Positions 36,491 to 45,800 of a stretch of DNA of 64,000 nucleotides are shown in pieces. The stretch covers positions 310,001 to 374,000 of the forward strand of contig NZ_JAKGRW010000019.1 of the NCBI RefSeq assembly GCF_021555175.1, read 5' to 3'. The stretch's first letter is position 1; each line of letters opens with the position of its first letter. The stretch is from Nocardioides alcanivorans. Lineage in GTDB: Bacteria > Actinomycetota > Actinomycetes > Propionibacteriales > Nocardioidaceae. The position numbers and the translations under genes were made by a program. Under the pieces are notes generated by a model. That model saw only the letters and a program-made list of their open reading frames with translations, was not told the DNA's origin and made no database searches.

Positions 36491-37351
36491 GTGCTGAAGC
36501 CTGAAGATCTCCTCAAGGAACTGTCCACGCCGAGCGGGGTGCTGCGCTACTACGAGGCCGGCCCGGCCGACGCGCCGCCGCTGCTCCTGCTGCACGGCTC
36601 CGGTCCTGGCGTCACCGGTTGGCGCAACTTCGCCGACAACCTCCCGGCTCTCTCGGAGCACTTCCGGTGCTTCATCCTGGAGTTCCCCGGCTTCGGCGTC
36701 AGCGACCCGGTCGACAAGCACCCGATGGCGGCAGCACTGCCGGCCGTCTCCGCCTTCCTCGACGGGGTCGGCCTCGACCAGGTCGACATCATCGGCAACT
36801 CGATGGGCGGCATCGTCGGCGCTCGCTTCGCGATCGAGCAGCCGGAGCGGGTACGTCGCCTGGTCACGGTCGGCGGGATCGGCAAGAACCTGCTGAGCCC
36901 GGGCCCCGGCGAGGGTCTGCAGTTGCTCATGGACTTCACCGACGACCCCAACCGCGAGCGCCTCGTGCAGTGGCTCAACTCGATGGTCTTCAACCGCGAG
37001 ATGGTCACCGAGGAGCTCATCGAGGCACGCTGGGAGCAGGCGACCGAGCCGTCCACGCTCAAGGCCGCCCGGATGATGTACTCCCGCGCTGCGATGGAGG
37101 CCATGGACAAGTTCCAGGCCAAGTCGCCCGAACCGCCGTACTGGGCGCAGCTGCACCTGATCAAGGCGCGTACCCTGCTCACCTGGGGCCGCGACGACCG
37201 GGTCAGCCCCGTCGACATGATGCTGCTGCCGATGCGGACCATCCCCGACGCCGAGGTGCACGTCTTCCCGAACTGCGGCCACTGGGTCATGATCGAGCAG
37301 AAGGCCGCCTGGGAGGCCGCCGTCCTCGCCTTCCTCACCCGCGAGGACTGA
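36491..37351 (+). CDS. Alpha/beta hydrolase, meta-cleavage-product hydrolase type (HsaD/BphD-like)
   Basis: A 286-residue C-C bond hydrolase candidate that would split the ring-opened product made by an extradiol dioxygenase. The oxyanion loop is LLLLHGSGPGVTGWRNF, the nucleophile Ser104 lies in DIIGNSMGGIVG, the acid is in TWGRDDRVSP, and His264 is in FPNCGHWVMIEQ. The HGSGPG and NSMGG motifs are those of the BphD/HsaD group. It starts at GTG 36491 without a Shine-Dalgarno sequence, consistent with a leaderless message. It is divergent from the HsaA-like/dioxygenase operon. Confidence 0.86.
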   Translation: MLKPEDLLKELSTPSGVLRYYEAGPADAPPLLLLHGSGPGVTGWRNFADNLPALSEHFRCFILEFPGFGVSDPVDKHPMAAALPAVSAFLDGVGLDQVDIIGNSMGGIVGARFAIEQPERVRRLVTVGGIGKNLLSPGPGEGLQLLMDFTDDPNRERLVQWLNSMVFNREMVTEELIEARWEQATEPSTLKAARMMYSRAAMEAMDKFQAKSPEPPYWAQLHLIKARTLLTWGRDDRVSPVDMMLLPMRTIPDAEVHVFPNCGHWVMIEQKAAWEAAVLAFLTRED

Positions 37352-37398
37352 GCACCCAGCTCCATCCCCGACGAGATGACATCTTCATCTCGACAGCC

Positions 37399-37439
37399 AG
37401 AAGGGCCCCGCCGCAGGAGTACTGCGGCGGGGCCCTTCT
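37399..37439. terminator. Strong bidirectional terminator between hydrolase and IclR genes
   Basis: A 17-bp perfect stem (AGAAGGGGCCCCGCCGCA-like arm and complement) has a 7-nt loop and lies between convergent genes. Confidence 0.85.
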
Positions 37440-37460
37440 GACGAACGTGGTGGAGCAGCG

Positions 37461-38285
37461 TCAGCGGATGGAGGCCAGGCGACGGCTGGAGGGGACCTCA
37501 CCGAAGAGGTCGCGGGCGATGCGACGCGCGGCGTTGACCACCAGCGGGGCAACCCGCTCGACCGGCATGGACGACTCGCCGACCACCGACAAGGCGGCGA
37601 CGGGACCGCGAGGACCCCGGATGGCGGCAGCACAGCACGCGATGTTCTCGAAGCACTCGCCGACCTCGATCGCGAGACCGTTGCGCGCCCGGATCCGGCC
37701 CATCTCGTGATGGAAGTCGCCCACCTCGGCGATCGTCGCGGGGGTGCGTGCGCTCAGCTGGTCGCCGATGAGGAACTCGACCTCTTCGGGCTCGATCCAG
37801 GCCAGCATGGCCTTGCCGAGCGCCGTGCAGTGGGCAGGTGACCAACCACCGACGCGAGAGGGAACGACACTGGCGAAGCGGCCACCCATCTTGTCGAGGT
37901 AGTGGACCTGGCCTCCGTCGAGCACACCGAGGTGCACGACGGCACCGGTGCGCAGCAGGATGTCGTGCAGGTGCGGCGCTGCGGCGGCGCGCAGCTCACT
38001 GTGGTCGTCGCTGCCGCCACCGAGACCGAGAGCGCGACGGCCGAGGCAGTAGCCGAAGGAGGTGTGCTCCAGCCATTCGAGGCGCACCAGCTGGTCGAGG
38101 ATGCGGTGGGCCGTGGAACGCGGGAGGTGCGTCATCCGCGCGATCTCCTCGAGCGTGTGACGGCTCTCGCGGCCCGGGAAGGTGTCGAGGATCAGCGTCA
38201 TGCGCTCCACCATCGACGGTGGCAGCTGGGGCCGCTGGGTGGCAGTGGGGTTGCTGCCGTGGTCAGGCTGCATCGAGATGGTCAT
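37461..38285 (-). CDS. IclR-family transcriptional regulator
   Basis: A 274-residue regulator of the type that controls aromatic and acid catabolism. The winged HTH is MTLILDTFPGRESRHTLEEI, then ARMTHLPRSTAHRILDQLVR. The effector domain has GAVVHLGVLDGGQVHYLDKM, SPAHCTALGKAMLA and GLAIEVGECFENIACCAAAI. The ATG at 38285 has a GAGGGAG box. It is divergent from the LLM/NTF2/SDR operon and shares with it a 211-bp region holding paired repeats, so it is the likely controller of that operon. Confidence 0.9.
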   Translation of the reverse strand: MTISMQPDHGSNPTATQRPQLPPSMVERMTLILDTFPGRESRHTLEEIARMTHLPRSTAHRILDQLVRLEWLEHTSFGYCLGRRALGLGGGSDDHSELRAAAAPHLHDILLRTGAVVHLGVLDGGQVHYLDKMGGRFASVVPSRVGGWSPAHCTALGKAMLAWIEPEEVEFLIGDQLSARTPATIAEVGDFHHEMGRIRARNGLAIEVGECFENIACCAAAIRGPRGPVAALSVVGESSMPVERVAPLVVNAARRIARDLFGEVPSSRRLASIR

Positions 38286-38313
38286 GCTGTCTCCCTCATC
38301 CGCGCTTCCCCGA

Positions 38314-38332
38314 GAACTGAAACGAATTCTAG
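38314..38332. promoter_or_regulatory. Operator-like repeat GAACTGAAA-N3-ATTCTAG, copy A
   Basis: It lies 29 bp upstream of the IclR regulator start. Sixteen of 19 positions are identical to copy B 58 bp away; only the central three bases differ. Confidence 0.65.
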
Positions 38333-38371
38333 GTCGAACTGTATCCCGGGTCACTCCCTTTGGGAAGTTCA

Positions 38372-38390
38372 GAACTGAAATTCATTCTAG
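38372..38390. promoter_or_regulatory. Operator-like repeat GAACTGAAA-N3-ATTCTAG, copy B
   Basis: This is a direct repeat of copy A in the same orientation, between the divergent IclR and LLM genes. It is the likely IclR binding-site partner. Confidence 0.65.
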
Positions 38391-38400
38391 TGACCGGGGT

Positions 38401-38421
38401 GATGACCGGATTCCGGTCATC
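38401..38421. promoter_or_regulatory. Perfect 21-bp dyad upstream of the LLM operon
   Basis: Arms GATGACCGGA and TCCGGTCATC flank a single central T. It lies 75 bp upstream of the LLM start, downstream of the paired repeats, and could be a third operator. Confidence 0.5.
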
Positions 38422-38496
38422 GGGAGTCCGTTCTCACGCCCTCAGCGGATGCATCGTTTGATGGGTCGTCACGAGCACCGCAACGAGGAGACGCAC

Positions 38497-39351
38497 ATGC
38501 GCTTGGGCCTCAATAGCCCCCTGGTCACAGCCTTCCCGGGCCAGAACTCCCCGTGGGAGCAGTCCGCCGGGATCGAGGAGTTCACCGCGATCGCCGAAGC
38601 GGCGGACCGATTCGGCTATGACCACATGACCTGCTCCGAGCACGTCGCCGTCCCCGCGGAGATCGCCGAGCAGCGCGGCGGCACCTACTGGGACCCGCTG
38701 GTCACCCTCTCCTGGATCGCCGCTCGCACCACCAACATCCGGCTGGCCACGCAGATCCTCGTCATCGGCTACCACCACCCGCTGGAGATCGCCAAGCGCT
38801 ACGGCACCCTCGACATGGTCAGCGGCGGGCGGGTCATCCTCGGCCTCGGCGTGGGTTCGCTGGAGGAGGAGTTCAACCTCCTCGGCGCCGACTTCCCGCA
38901 GCGCGGCAAGGTCGCCAACGACTCCCTCGAGGCCCTCCGCGGCGCCCTGGGCAAGCGCGAGGTCAGCCACGACGGACCGTTCTTCAGCTACGACAACCTC
39001 GTGGTCGAACCGCACGCGGTGCAGGAGCGGCTGCCGCTGTGGCTCGGCGGCCACACCCCCGTGAGCCTGCGCCGCGCCCTGAAGTACGGCGACGGCTGGG
39101 TCCCCTTCGGCCTCCCCCACGACAAGCTCCGCGAGATGCTCGACGGCGTCGAGGTCCCCGCGGAGTTCGACCTGGTGCTGGGCACCGGACGACCGATGCG
39201 ACCGGTCAACGACCCCGACCAGGCGCGCCGCGCCCTGGCCCGCACCAAGGACGCCGGCGCCACCATTGCCAACGTGCACCTGGCTGCCGATTCCGCATCC
39301 GACTACGTCGAGCAACTCGAGGCGCTTGCCGCCATCGCGAAGGAGATCTGA
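38497..39351 (+). CDS. LLM-class flavin-dependent oxidoreductase
   Basis: A 284-residue luciferase-like TIM-barrel protein using F420 or FMN. Motifs: MRLGLNSPLVTAFPGQNSPW at the N-terminus, YDHMTCSEHVAVP, TNIRLATQILVIGYHHPLEI, and GRVILGLGVGSLEEEFNLLG. Actinobacterial members of this branch commonly use F420, but the cofactor is not certain. ATG 38497 follows CGAGGAGACG. It is the first gene of a tightly packed operon; its stop overlaps the next start (TGATG). Confidence 0.85.
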   Translation: MRLGLNSPLVTAFPGQNSPWEQSAGIEEFTAIAEAADRFGYDHMTCSEHVAVPAEIAEQRGGTYWDPLVTLSWIAARTTNIRLATQILVIGYHHPLEIAKRYGTLDMVSGGRVILGLGVGSLEEEFNLLGADFPQRGKVANDSLEALRGALGKREVSHDGPFFSYDNLVVEPHAVQERLPLWLGGHTPVSLRRALKYGDGWVPFGLPHDKLREMLDGVEVPAEFDLVLGTGRPMRPVNDPDQARRALARTKDAGATIANVHLAADSASDYVEQLEALAAIAKEI

Positions 39352-39863
39352 TGACCGACAACCGCATCGACGAGATCTTGGCGCGCCTGCAGCGCGTGGA
39401 GGACGAGCTCGAGATCACTCGCAAGGTCGCGTCGTACGGCCCCCTGGTCGACTCCGGCAGTGCGGACGAAGTCGCCGCGATCTGGGCCGAGGACGGCATC
39501 TACGACGTCGATGAGCTCTACATGGGCACCCGCGCCGAGATCCACGCCATGGTCAGGAGCGACGATCACCAGGGCCTGATCCACCGTGGCTCCGCACACT
39601 TCCTCGGCCCCGCTGCCGTGACCGTCAACGGCGACACGGCCGTGGCCGTGTGCGAGTCGATCCTCGTGGTGCGCCACAAGGAGCGCTTCATCCCCGCCCG
39701 CGCCGGCATCCACCACTGGGAGTTCGCCCGCACGGCAGAGGGCTGGCAGTGCACCCGTCGTACCTCTCGACTGCTCGACGGCAACGCCGACGGTCACGCG
39801 CTGGCCCACGCGGGTGGCCGAGGTGACCAGCGGCCGGAGTCGATCGCTGCGGTGGTGAACTGA
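39351..39863 (+). CDS. SnoaL/NTF2-like protein
   Basis: A 170-residue alpha+beta barrel protein: an N-terminal helix (EILARLQRVEDELEITRKVA), then VAAIWAEDGIYDVDELYMGT and GLIHRGSAHFLGPAAVTVNG, typical of the SnoaL_4/NTF2-like superfamily. Members are often isomerases, cyclases, or small subunits in aromatic and steroid catabolism. The start overlaps the LLM stop and the stop overlaps the SDR start, so expression is coupled. The specific reaction is unknown. Confidence 0.8.
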   Translation: MTDNRIDEILARLQRVEDELEITRKVASYGPLVDSGSADEVAAIWAEDGIYDVDELYMGTRAEIHAMVRSDDHQGLIHRGSAHFLGPAAVTVNGDTAVAVCESILVVRHKERFIPARAGIHHWEFARTAEGWQCTRRTSRLLDGNADGHALAHAGGRGDQRPESIAAVVN

Positions 39864-40651
39864 TGACGGGCAAGCTCGACGGTCGCGTCGCGGTCATCAC
39901 CGGTGGCGGCGACGGCATCGGCGCCGGGATCGCACGCAAGTACGCCGCCGAGGGCGCCACGGTGCTCATCGCGGAGATCAACGCCGAGAACGGACAGGCG
40001 GTGGCCGAGGAGATCGGCGGGCGCTTCGTCCAGGTCGACGTGACGCAGCGCGACCAGGTCGAGGAGATGGTCCGGGTCGCCGTCGAGGAGCTCGGCTCCC
40101 TCGACATCCTGGTCAACAACGCCTGGGGTGGGAGCAACACCGGCCGGGTCGAGTTCAAGACCGACGCGATGCTGGACCGCGGCTTCCAGATGGGCTACTA
40201 CGGACCCTTCTGGGCCATGCGCGCTGCCTTCCCGCACATGAAGCAGGCCGGCTGGGGTCGCATCATCAACATGTGCAGCCTCAACGGCGTCAACGCCCAC
40301 ATCGGCACCCTCGAGTACAACTCGGCCAAGGAGGCGCTGCGCGCCCTGAGCCGTACGGCGGCCCGCGAGTGGGCCCCCACCGGCGTCACCGTCAACGTCA
40401 TCTGCCCGGGTGCTCGCAGTGCCGCCTTCGAGCGCACGATCAAGCTGCACCCCGAGATCGAAGCGGCCAGCAGCAACGCCAATCCGATGGGCCGGTTGGG
40501 CGATCCGTTCGACGACATCGCTCCTGTGGCAGTCTTCCTGGGTAGCGAGGACAGCCGTTATGTCACCGGCAACACCATGTTCGTCGACGGTGGCGGACAC
40601 ATCAACGGAGTGGCCTGGACCCCGGAGCTTCCGGACCAGCCTGTCGAGTGA
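39863..40651 (+). CDS. Short-chain dehydrogenase/reductase (SDR)
   Basis: A 262-residue classical SDR. The cofactor loop is VAVITGGGDGIGAGIARKYA, NNAWGG stands in the NNAG position, catalytic Ser lies in IINMCSLNG, and Tyr/Lys lie in EYNSAKEAL. The start overlaps the preceding stop (TGATG). It probably oxidises a hydroxyl or reduces a ketone in the same pathway as the LLM enzyme; the substrate is unknown. Confidence 0.87.
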   Translation: MTGKLDGRVAVITGGGDGIGAGIARKYAAEGATVLIAEINAENGQAVAEEIGGRFVQVDVTQRDQVEEMVRVAVEELGSLDILVNNAWGGSNTGRVEFKTDAMLDRGFQMGYYGPFWAMRAAFPHMKQAGWGRIINMCSLNGVNAHIGTLEYNSAKEALRALSRTAAREWAPTGVTVNVICPGARSAAFERTIKLHPEIEAASSNANPMGRLGDPFDDIAPVAVFLGSEDSRYVTGNTMFVDGGGHINGVAWTPELPDQPVE

Positions 40652-40671
40652 GTCGCACGGAGGGAGCGGGG

Positions 40672-41132
40672 ATGACCCCGAGGGAGCAAGTGCTGGAGAC
40701 CTTGGCGGACTTCGCCCGGGCGACGGATGCGCGTGACTGGGTGACGCTGCAGGCGATGCTGCACCCCGAGAGCGTCGGCTACGGCCAGGAGGGGTGGACC
40801 CGATCATGCGGTCCTTCCACCACCACCTCGGCCGGACCGGCACCACGCAGCACCTGCTCGGCAACCATCGCGTGAGCTTCGTCGATGACGACACCGCGCG
40901 GGTCTACAGCTATGCGCGGATCATGCACATCGGCATCGATGACCAGGAGGGCAAGAGCCTCGAGCTCTTCGGTGAGTACGACGATCTCCTCGTCCGCCGC
41001 TCGGCCGACGATCCGGCAGGCACCGGCTCCGGCAGTCAGAGCGGCTGGCTGCTCAAGCGCCGGCGTCTGGAGATCCACCACTCCATCGGAGACTGGAACG
41101 TCATCCACGCCTACGAGCCCTACGAGGCCTGA
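40672..41132 (+). CDS. Second SnoaL/NTF2-like protein, frameshifted
   Basis: Repaired length is 153 residues. The N-terminal helix MTPREQVLETLADFARATDA is followed by WVTLQAMLHPESVGYGQEG, then after the break VDPIMRSFHHHLGRTGTTQH, DDTARVYSYARIMHIGI and a final RRRLEIHHSIGDWNVIHAYE. The pattern is the NTF2-like fold with a C-terminal strand. The frame breaks in the four-G run 40791-40794. ATG 40672 has a GGAGGGAG box. It is the last gene of the LLM operon. Confidence 0.72.
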
Positions 41133-41143
41133 CGTCTCCCCGA

Positions 41144-41233
41144 CGGAGTAGCACGTGTTGCACGACCGAAGTAGCGCCCCTTGTGCCGGGCGGGCAGGAT
41201 CTGCTACTTCGTCACGCAGGATCCGCTACTTCG
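41144..41233. repeat. Two-tier mirrored palindrome, GAAGTAGC core, 22-23 bp period
   Basis: CGGAGTAGC (41144) and CGAAGTAGC (41167) face GCTACTTCG (41203) and GCTACTTCG (41225). The right-hand units are part of a 17-nt direct repeat (CAGGATCTGCTACTTCG and CAGGATCCGCTACTTCG) at 22-bp spacing. The element fills the gap between the NTF2-like gene and the DUF202 gene. Confidence 0.75.
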
Positions 41234-41303
41234 CTGCCCGCGGGCAGGCCCCACGGACGGCACCGGCATGATGGGCACCGAGGCACCAACTGAAGGAGTG
41301 GGC

Positions 41304-41656
41304 GTGGGCAACCGATGGCCGAAGTTCGTCTACCGCGACGGCGAGGAACCGGACTATCGCTTCAGCTTCGCCAACGAGCGCACCTTCCTGGCCTGGATCC
41401 GCACTGCCCTGGCCCTGCTCGCAGCGGGGGTCGCCGTCGACGTGGTCGACCTGTCGCTGAGCAACACCCAGCAGCACGTGCTGGCAGTCCTCCTCGTGGT
41501 CGCCGGCCTGATCACCGCGCTCGCCTCGTGGATCCGCTGGGCGCTGTCCGAGCGCGCGATGCGACGCCGTGAGGCCCTCCCTCCTTCGGCGCAGCGACGT
41601 TCTTCGCGATGGTCGTGGCGATCGCCGCGCTGATCGTGATGACCGGCCTGCGTTGA
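41304..41656 (+). CDS. YidH/DUF202 family membrane protein, frameshifted
   Basis: Repaired length is 117 residues. The signature RFSFANERTFLAWIRTALAL opens the DUF202 domain; three hydrophobic helices follow (LAAGVAVDVVDL, LAVLLVVAGLITALASWIRW and, after the break, FFAMVVAIAALIVMTGLR). GTG 41304 is chosen for a GAAGGAG box five nucleotides upstream. The frame breaks at about 41578-41584 in CCCTCCCTCC. It is followed after 1 nt by a second DUF202 gene. The function of this family is unclear. Confidence 0.78.
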
Positions 41657-41657
41657 C

Positions 41658-41962
41658 ATGGCTGATTCCGGGATCGCCAACGAGCGTACGGCGCTCGCAT
41701 GGCAACGCACGGCGCTCTCCCTCGTCGCCGGGGCCGCGATCATCGCGCGGCTGGCCGTCGACGAGACAGGGCCGGCAGTGCTCGTCCCGCTGTTCATCGC
41801 CGCCCTGCTGGGGGCTGGATCTTCTTCGAGAGCAAGGCCCGCTACAGCCATTCAGCGGGCCGTACCCAGCGCCAGGGTGGTCGTGGCGGCCGCGCCGCGC
41901 TCTCGCTCGCGATCGCGACGACGTTGATCGCGGTGGCCGAATTGATGATGCTTGCCAGATGA
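41658..41962 (+). CDS. DUF202 family membrane protein, frameshifted
   Basis: Repaired length is 101 residues. It opens with SGIANERTALAWQRTALSLV, the DUF202 signature, then AVLVPLFIAALLGGWIFFES and a last helix LAIATTLIAVAELMMLAR. The frame breaks in the five-G run 41811-41815. It forms a pair with the preceding YidH-like gene, one nucleotide away; such pairs are frequent in actinobacteria (recalled) and the two proteins may form one complex. Confidence 0.78.
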
Positions 41963-41975
41963 TCCGGACGTGCCG

Positions 41976-42736
41976 ATGAGCGGCCTCGAGCTGACCTGGT
42001 GGGGCCACGCGAGCTCGACCGTCACCTTGGGCGGTGTACGCATCGCCCTCGACCCGGTCTTCCCGAAGCAGCTCGCGCACCTGCGCCGGCGCATCGTCAC
42101 TCCCCGCGCGATGCGACGACCGCCGACCTCGTGCTGATCTCCCACCTGCACTCCGACCACCTGCACCTGCCGACGCTGCGACGGTTCCCGGCCACGACGG
42201 AGATCGTCGTCCCAGCCGGCGCCGGACGGCTCCTGCGCGGCTTCCCGCACCGGGTCACCGAGCTCGGGCCGGGTATGACGACCACCCGGCTCGGCCTCAC
42301 CGTGCAGGCACTCCCGGCCCACCATCCGTGGAGTCGTTTCCCCGGATCCCGCGCACAGGCACCGCCCCTCGGCTTCCGGGTCAGCGGCAACGGCTCGTCG
42401 TTGTGGTTCCCCGGTGACACCGGTCTCTTCGACGGGCTCGACGAGGTCGTCGAGGTCGACCTGGCGCTGGTGCCGATCGGCGGCTGGGGCCCGACCCTCG
42501 GCGAACACCACCTCGATCCCGTGCAGGCAGCCGAGGCCGTGCACCGCGTCGGCGCCCAGTGGGTGGTGCCGGTGCACTTCGGCACCTATTGGCCCCTGGG
42601 GCTGGAGGTCGCCCGCCGCACCCGGCAACGGCTCTTCGTCGAGCCGCCGTCCCGTTTCGCCGATGAGATGGCCCGGCGCCTGCCCGGCGTACGCCTGGAT
42701 CTGCCCGACCCCGGCGCCCACCTCACCGGCGACTGA
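41976..42736 (+). CDS. MBL-fold metallohydrolase (UlaG-like), frameshifted
   Basis: Repaired length is 253 residues. The first strand TWWGHASSTVTLGGVRIALD is typical of the UlaG/NAPE-PLD-like branch. The metal motif VLISHLHSDHLHLP follows after the break; later ligands are in LPAHHPWSR, LWFPGDTGLF and VPVHFGTYWP. The frame breaks in the four-C run 42102-42105. It is third in line after the two DUF202 genes with a 13-nt gap. The substrate is unknown. Confidence 0.83.
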
Positions 42737-42738
42737 TA

Positions 42739-42820
42739 CGCGAACCCGCACTCAGATCCAGCGAACCCGCAGGAAAGTTGACTTTCGTGCGGGTTCGCTG
42801 GATCCAAGTGCGGGTTCGCG
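42739..42820. repeat. Two-tier mirrored palindrome, GCGAACC core, 21-bp period
   Basis: Outer arms CGCGAACCCGCACT and AGTGCGGGTTCGCG enclose inner arms GATCCAGCGAACCCGCAGG.. and complement (23 bp, one mismatch) around a TTGA loop. The core GCGAACCCGC occurs at 42740 and again at 42761, exactly 21 bp apart. It begins 2 bp after the MBL-fold gene stop and lies before a convergent gene. Confidence 0.85.
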
Positions 42821-42883
42821 GGAGGAGGTGACCCGTGGTTGCGGTCGGACTACGGGGGTGCCGACCGCAGCCACGGGCGTCTG

Positions 42884-45800
42884 TCAGGCCTGGCGGCGGC
42901 GCCGCCCGACCAGAACCGTCCCGAAGGCCAGCGCGAGGAGACCGGCGACCAGGATGAGGACCGAGGGTCCACCTGCGTTGGGCAACCAGTCGTCGGACGT
43001 GTTGTCCCTCTCCTCGTCGTCCTCGGCAACGGCCTCGTCCGGGAAGGTGTTGGTCACCGTCACCGAAGCAGTCGGTGAGACCACGACCTCGCCGTCCGCC
43101 TTCGCGTCCGAGTCGGCGTAGGAGACCGTCACGCCATCGGCGACCTTGACCTCCACCACGACGCACTCCGCGCCCAGGGGCACCGTGAAGGTCTTGGTCT
43201 CGTCGGCCTTGAGGGTGAACGTCGCCTCCTTGTCGGCCAGCGCGACCTCTCCCTGGTCGGTCGTGCAGGCGAGGGTGAAGTGGAACGGCCCCTTCGTGGC
43301 GGTCTCCCCTCGACCAGCTTCGTGACGGTGAGCTCACCGGCGTCGAAGGTGTTGGTGACCAGCACCGCCGCGGCTTCGTCGCCCGGTACCACCGCGGGTG
43401 CCGCCTGGTCCGGCGCGGAGATCATCGTGTGGGTGGCCCCTCCCGCGTCGGTCTCGGCGACCCAGCACTCCGCGCCCACCGGCAGGCCGTCGATCGTCAG
43501 GGTCTCCCCTGCCGTGATGGTGTGCTCCTGCGCGGTGAACAGCTCAGTGGAGACGCCGTTCTGCGGCAGCACGCACGTCACGGCGACGGTGTATTCGCGG
43601 CCCTCGGTGAAGTGCGCGGCCTCGCCGTCGACGGCCTTGGTGATCTCGATCGAGCCCAGGTCGAAGGTGTTGGTCACCGTGAGCTCCAGCGCCTGCAGGT
43701 CCTGCGGCGTACCGGCGGTCACGACGACGGCGTTGTCGAACGAGTCGGCGTTGACGGCCACCGAGGTGGCGCCACCGGTCTCGGTCTCCTCGGCCCAGCA
43801 GTGCGTGCCCAGCGGCAGCAGCACCGGCTCCCCGGCGGCGTCGGCGAGGGTGACCTGCTCCCCGCCCTTGATCTCGACCGACGCGCTGTGCACGACCTGG
43901 TCGGCCGCGCCCACGGCGCAAGTGACGTCGACGGTGAAGACCGCGTCGGTCGCCCAGTCCTTGTCAGCGCCCTCACCGGCGAGGAGCTTCTCCAGCGACA
44001 CGATGCCGGCGGAGAACTCGTTGGTGAAGGTGGCCACGACGGTGTTGTCGTCGGCGTTCTCGCTGATCAGCACGGTGACCGGGTCGGGGGTCTCGTCGGC
44101 CCCGCCGTTTCCGGTCTCGGTGACGGTGCAGGAGGCACCGATCGGGAGTACGGCGTCCACGGTGCCGGTGAGCTCGGTGGCGTCACCGTTGCGGACGATC
44201 ACCGTGGGGAACGGCCCGAACGACGTGCCCTCGAAGGTGCACTCGGTGCTGAACTCGTAGGGTCCGGCGGTCAGGTCGACACCGGCGCCGTCGAGCAGCT
44301 TCTTGATCTGCAGGGTGCCGCGGTCGAAGGTGTTGGTCACCTTGATCGCCAACCCTGCCTGGGATCCAGCAACGATCAGTACGCCGTCAGCCGGGTCGAC
44401 CTCGGTGCTGGTGGCGCCGCCGTCCTCGATCTCGATCGCAGTGCACAGCGAGCCGACGGGGGCGTCCACGGTCTTGCTTCCGTTGCCCGTGATCTCCACG
44501 GTCGTCGGGAACCCGGTGGCGACCACACCGTTCATGGTGCAGGTGACCTCGATCTCGTAGTCGGTGTCGGCGCCGAACTCGGCGGCATCACCGTTGACGA
44601 CCTTCTGGACCTTCAGGTCGGCCAGTGGGAAGGAGTTCTTCACGGTGACGGCCTCGAGCACCGGCGTCACGAAGGACGGCTCGATCGTGACGGTCGCGGG
44701 CGACTCCTCCGGGTGGTTGCTGACGCCGCCGTGGGTCTCCGTCTCCCAGATCTTGCACTCGGCACCGGCCGGAACACCGGTGACACTCTGCGAGTTGCCG
44801 CCGGCAACCTGGAGGGTGCCCTGCGCGACGACGAACGGATCGGCGTTGCCGACCGGGTCGATCGTGCAGCGGTAGGCCATCTCATAGGTCAGGTCGTCCA
44901 CCGGCAGGTCGGCCGGGTTCTCGTCGATCTGCTTGGTGACCTCGAAACCGCCGTACGCCTGGGCGACACCGACCTTGATCGGCTCGGTGGGCGGCAGGGT
45001 GCGGGAGCCCCCACCGGCGCGCTGGGTGATCTCGGCGTGACCGAAGGAGTTCCAGGCCACGGTCGGGTCATCGACGTGCGTGACGTCCACGGGCGCCTTC
45101 ATCTTGAACGCGAGGGTGACGCCCTCGCCGGGAGCGAGCGGCTCGTCCCACTTCACCCGCATCTGCATGCCCACGGCGTCCGGGCCGAAGTCAGCAGTCC
45201 AGGTGTCGGGGCCACAGTTGCTGCCCATGAGGAGGTCGTCGGTGCACAGCTCCGCCTCGGTGTCGGCGTAGAGCGTCGTCAGCACGCCAGCACCATTGAG
45301 CTGCGGCTCACTGGCCAGCACCGGCCGGTTGTCCCACGCGGTCCGACGATCGGTCTGGTCGAGCACCACGCCCTTGTCGCCCTCGACCGGGAAGCGGTCG
45401 ATGATCCGCATGTCCGTGGCCGGCTCGGTGCCGGCGTTGGTCATGGTCAGCAGGTAGTCGAACTCGTCGCCGGGGTTGACCAGCGCGACACACGGGTGCG
45501 CCGTGAAGGCCACGCCGTTCTCACGCCGGACCGGGCAGCTCGAGTCACCGACTGCCACTGCTGAGCCGGAGCGGCTGTTGTACCACCCGAGCGACTCGGT
45601 TCCGGCGACCCACTTGCGGGCCTGGAACGCCGCGCCTGCCTTGGTGGTCACCACGGCGTCATCGGTGCACCACAGGCCCTCGCCGAAGTCACCGTCGCGC
45701 TGGCTCGGGTCGGTGCACACGAGCTGGTCGTGGTCGGCGGTGGCACCCATGAGGTTGCGGTGCGTGTCGTTCTCCCGCACGCCGGGAGCGAGGGTGACCT

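Noticed and set aside
43429..45564. Plus-strand 711-codon open frame opposite the surface protein
   Set aside because: It is antisense shadow, rich in Arg/Gly/Asp/His without motifs, while the minus strand has clear domains, signal peptide and anchor.
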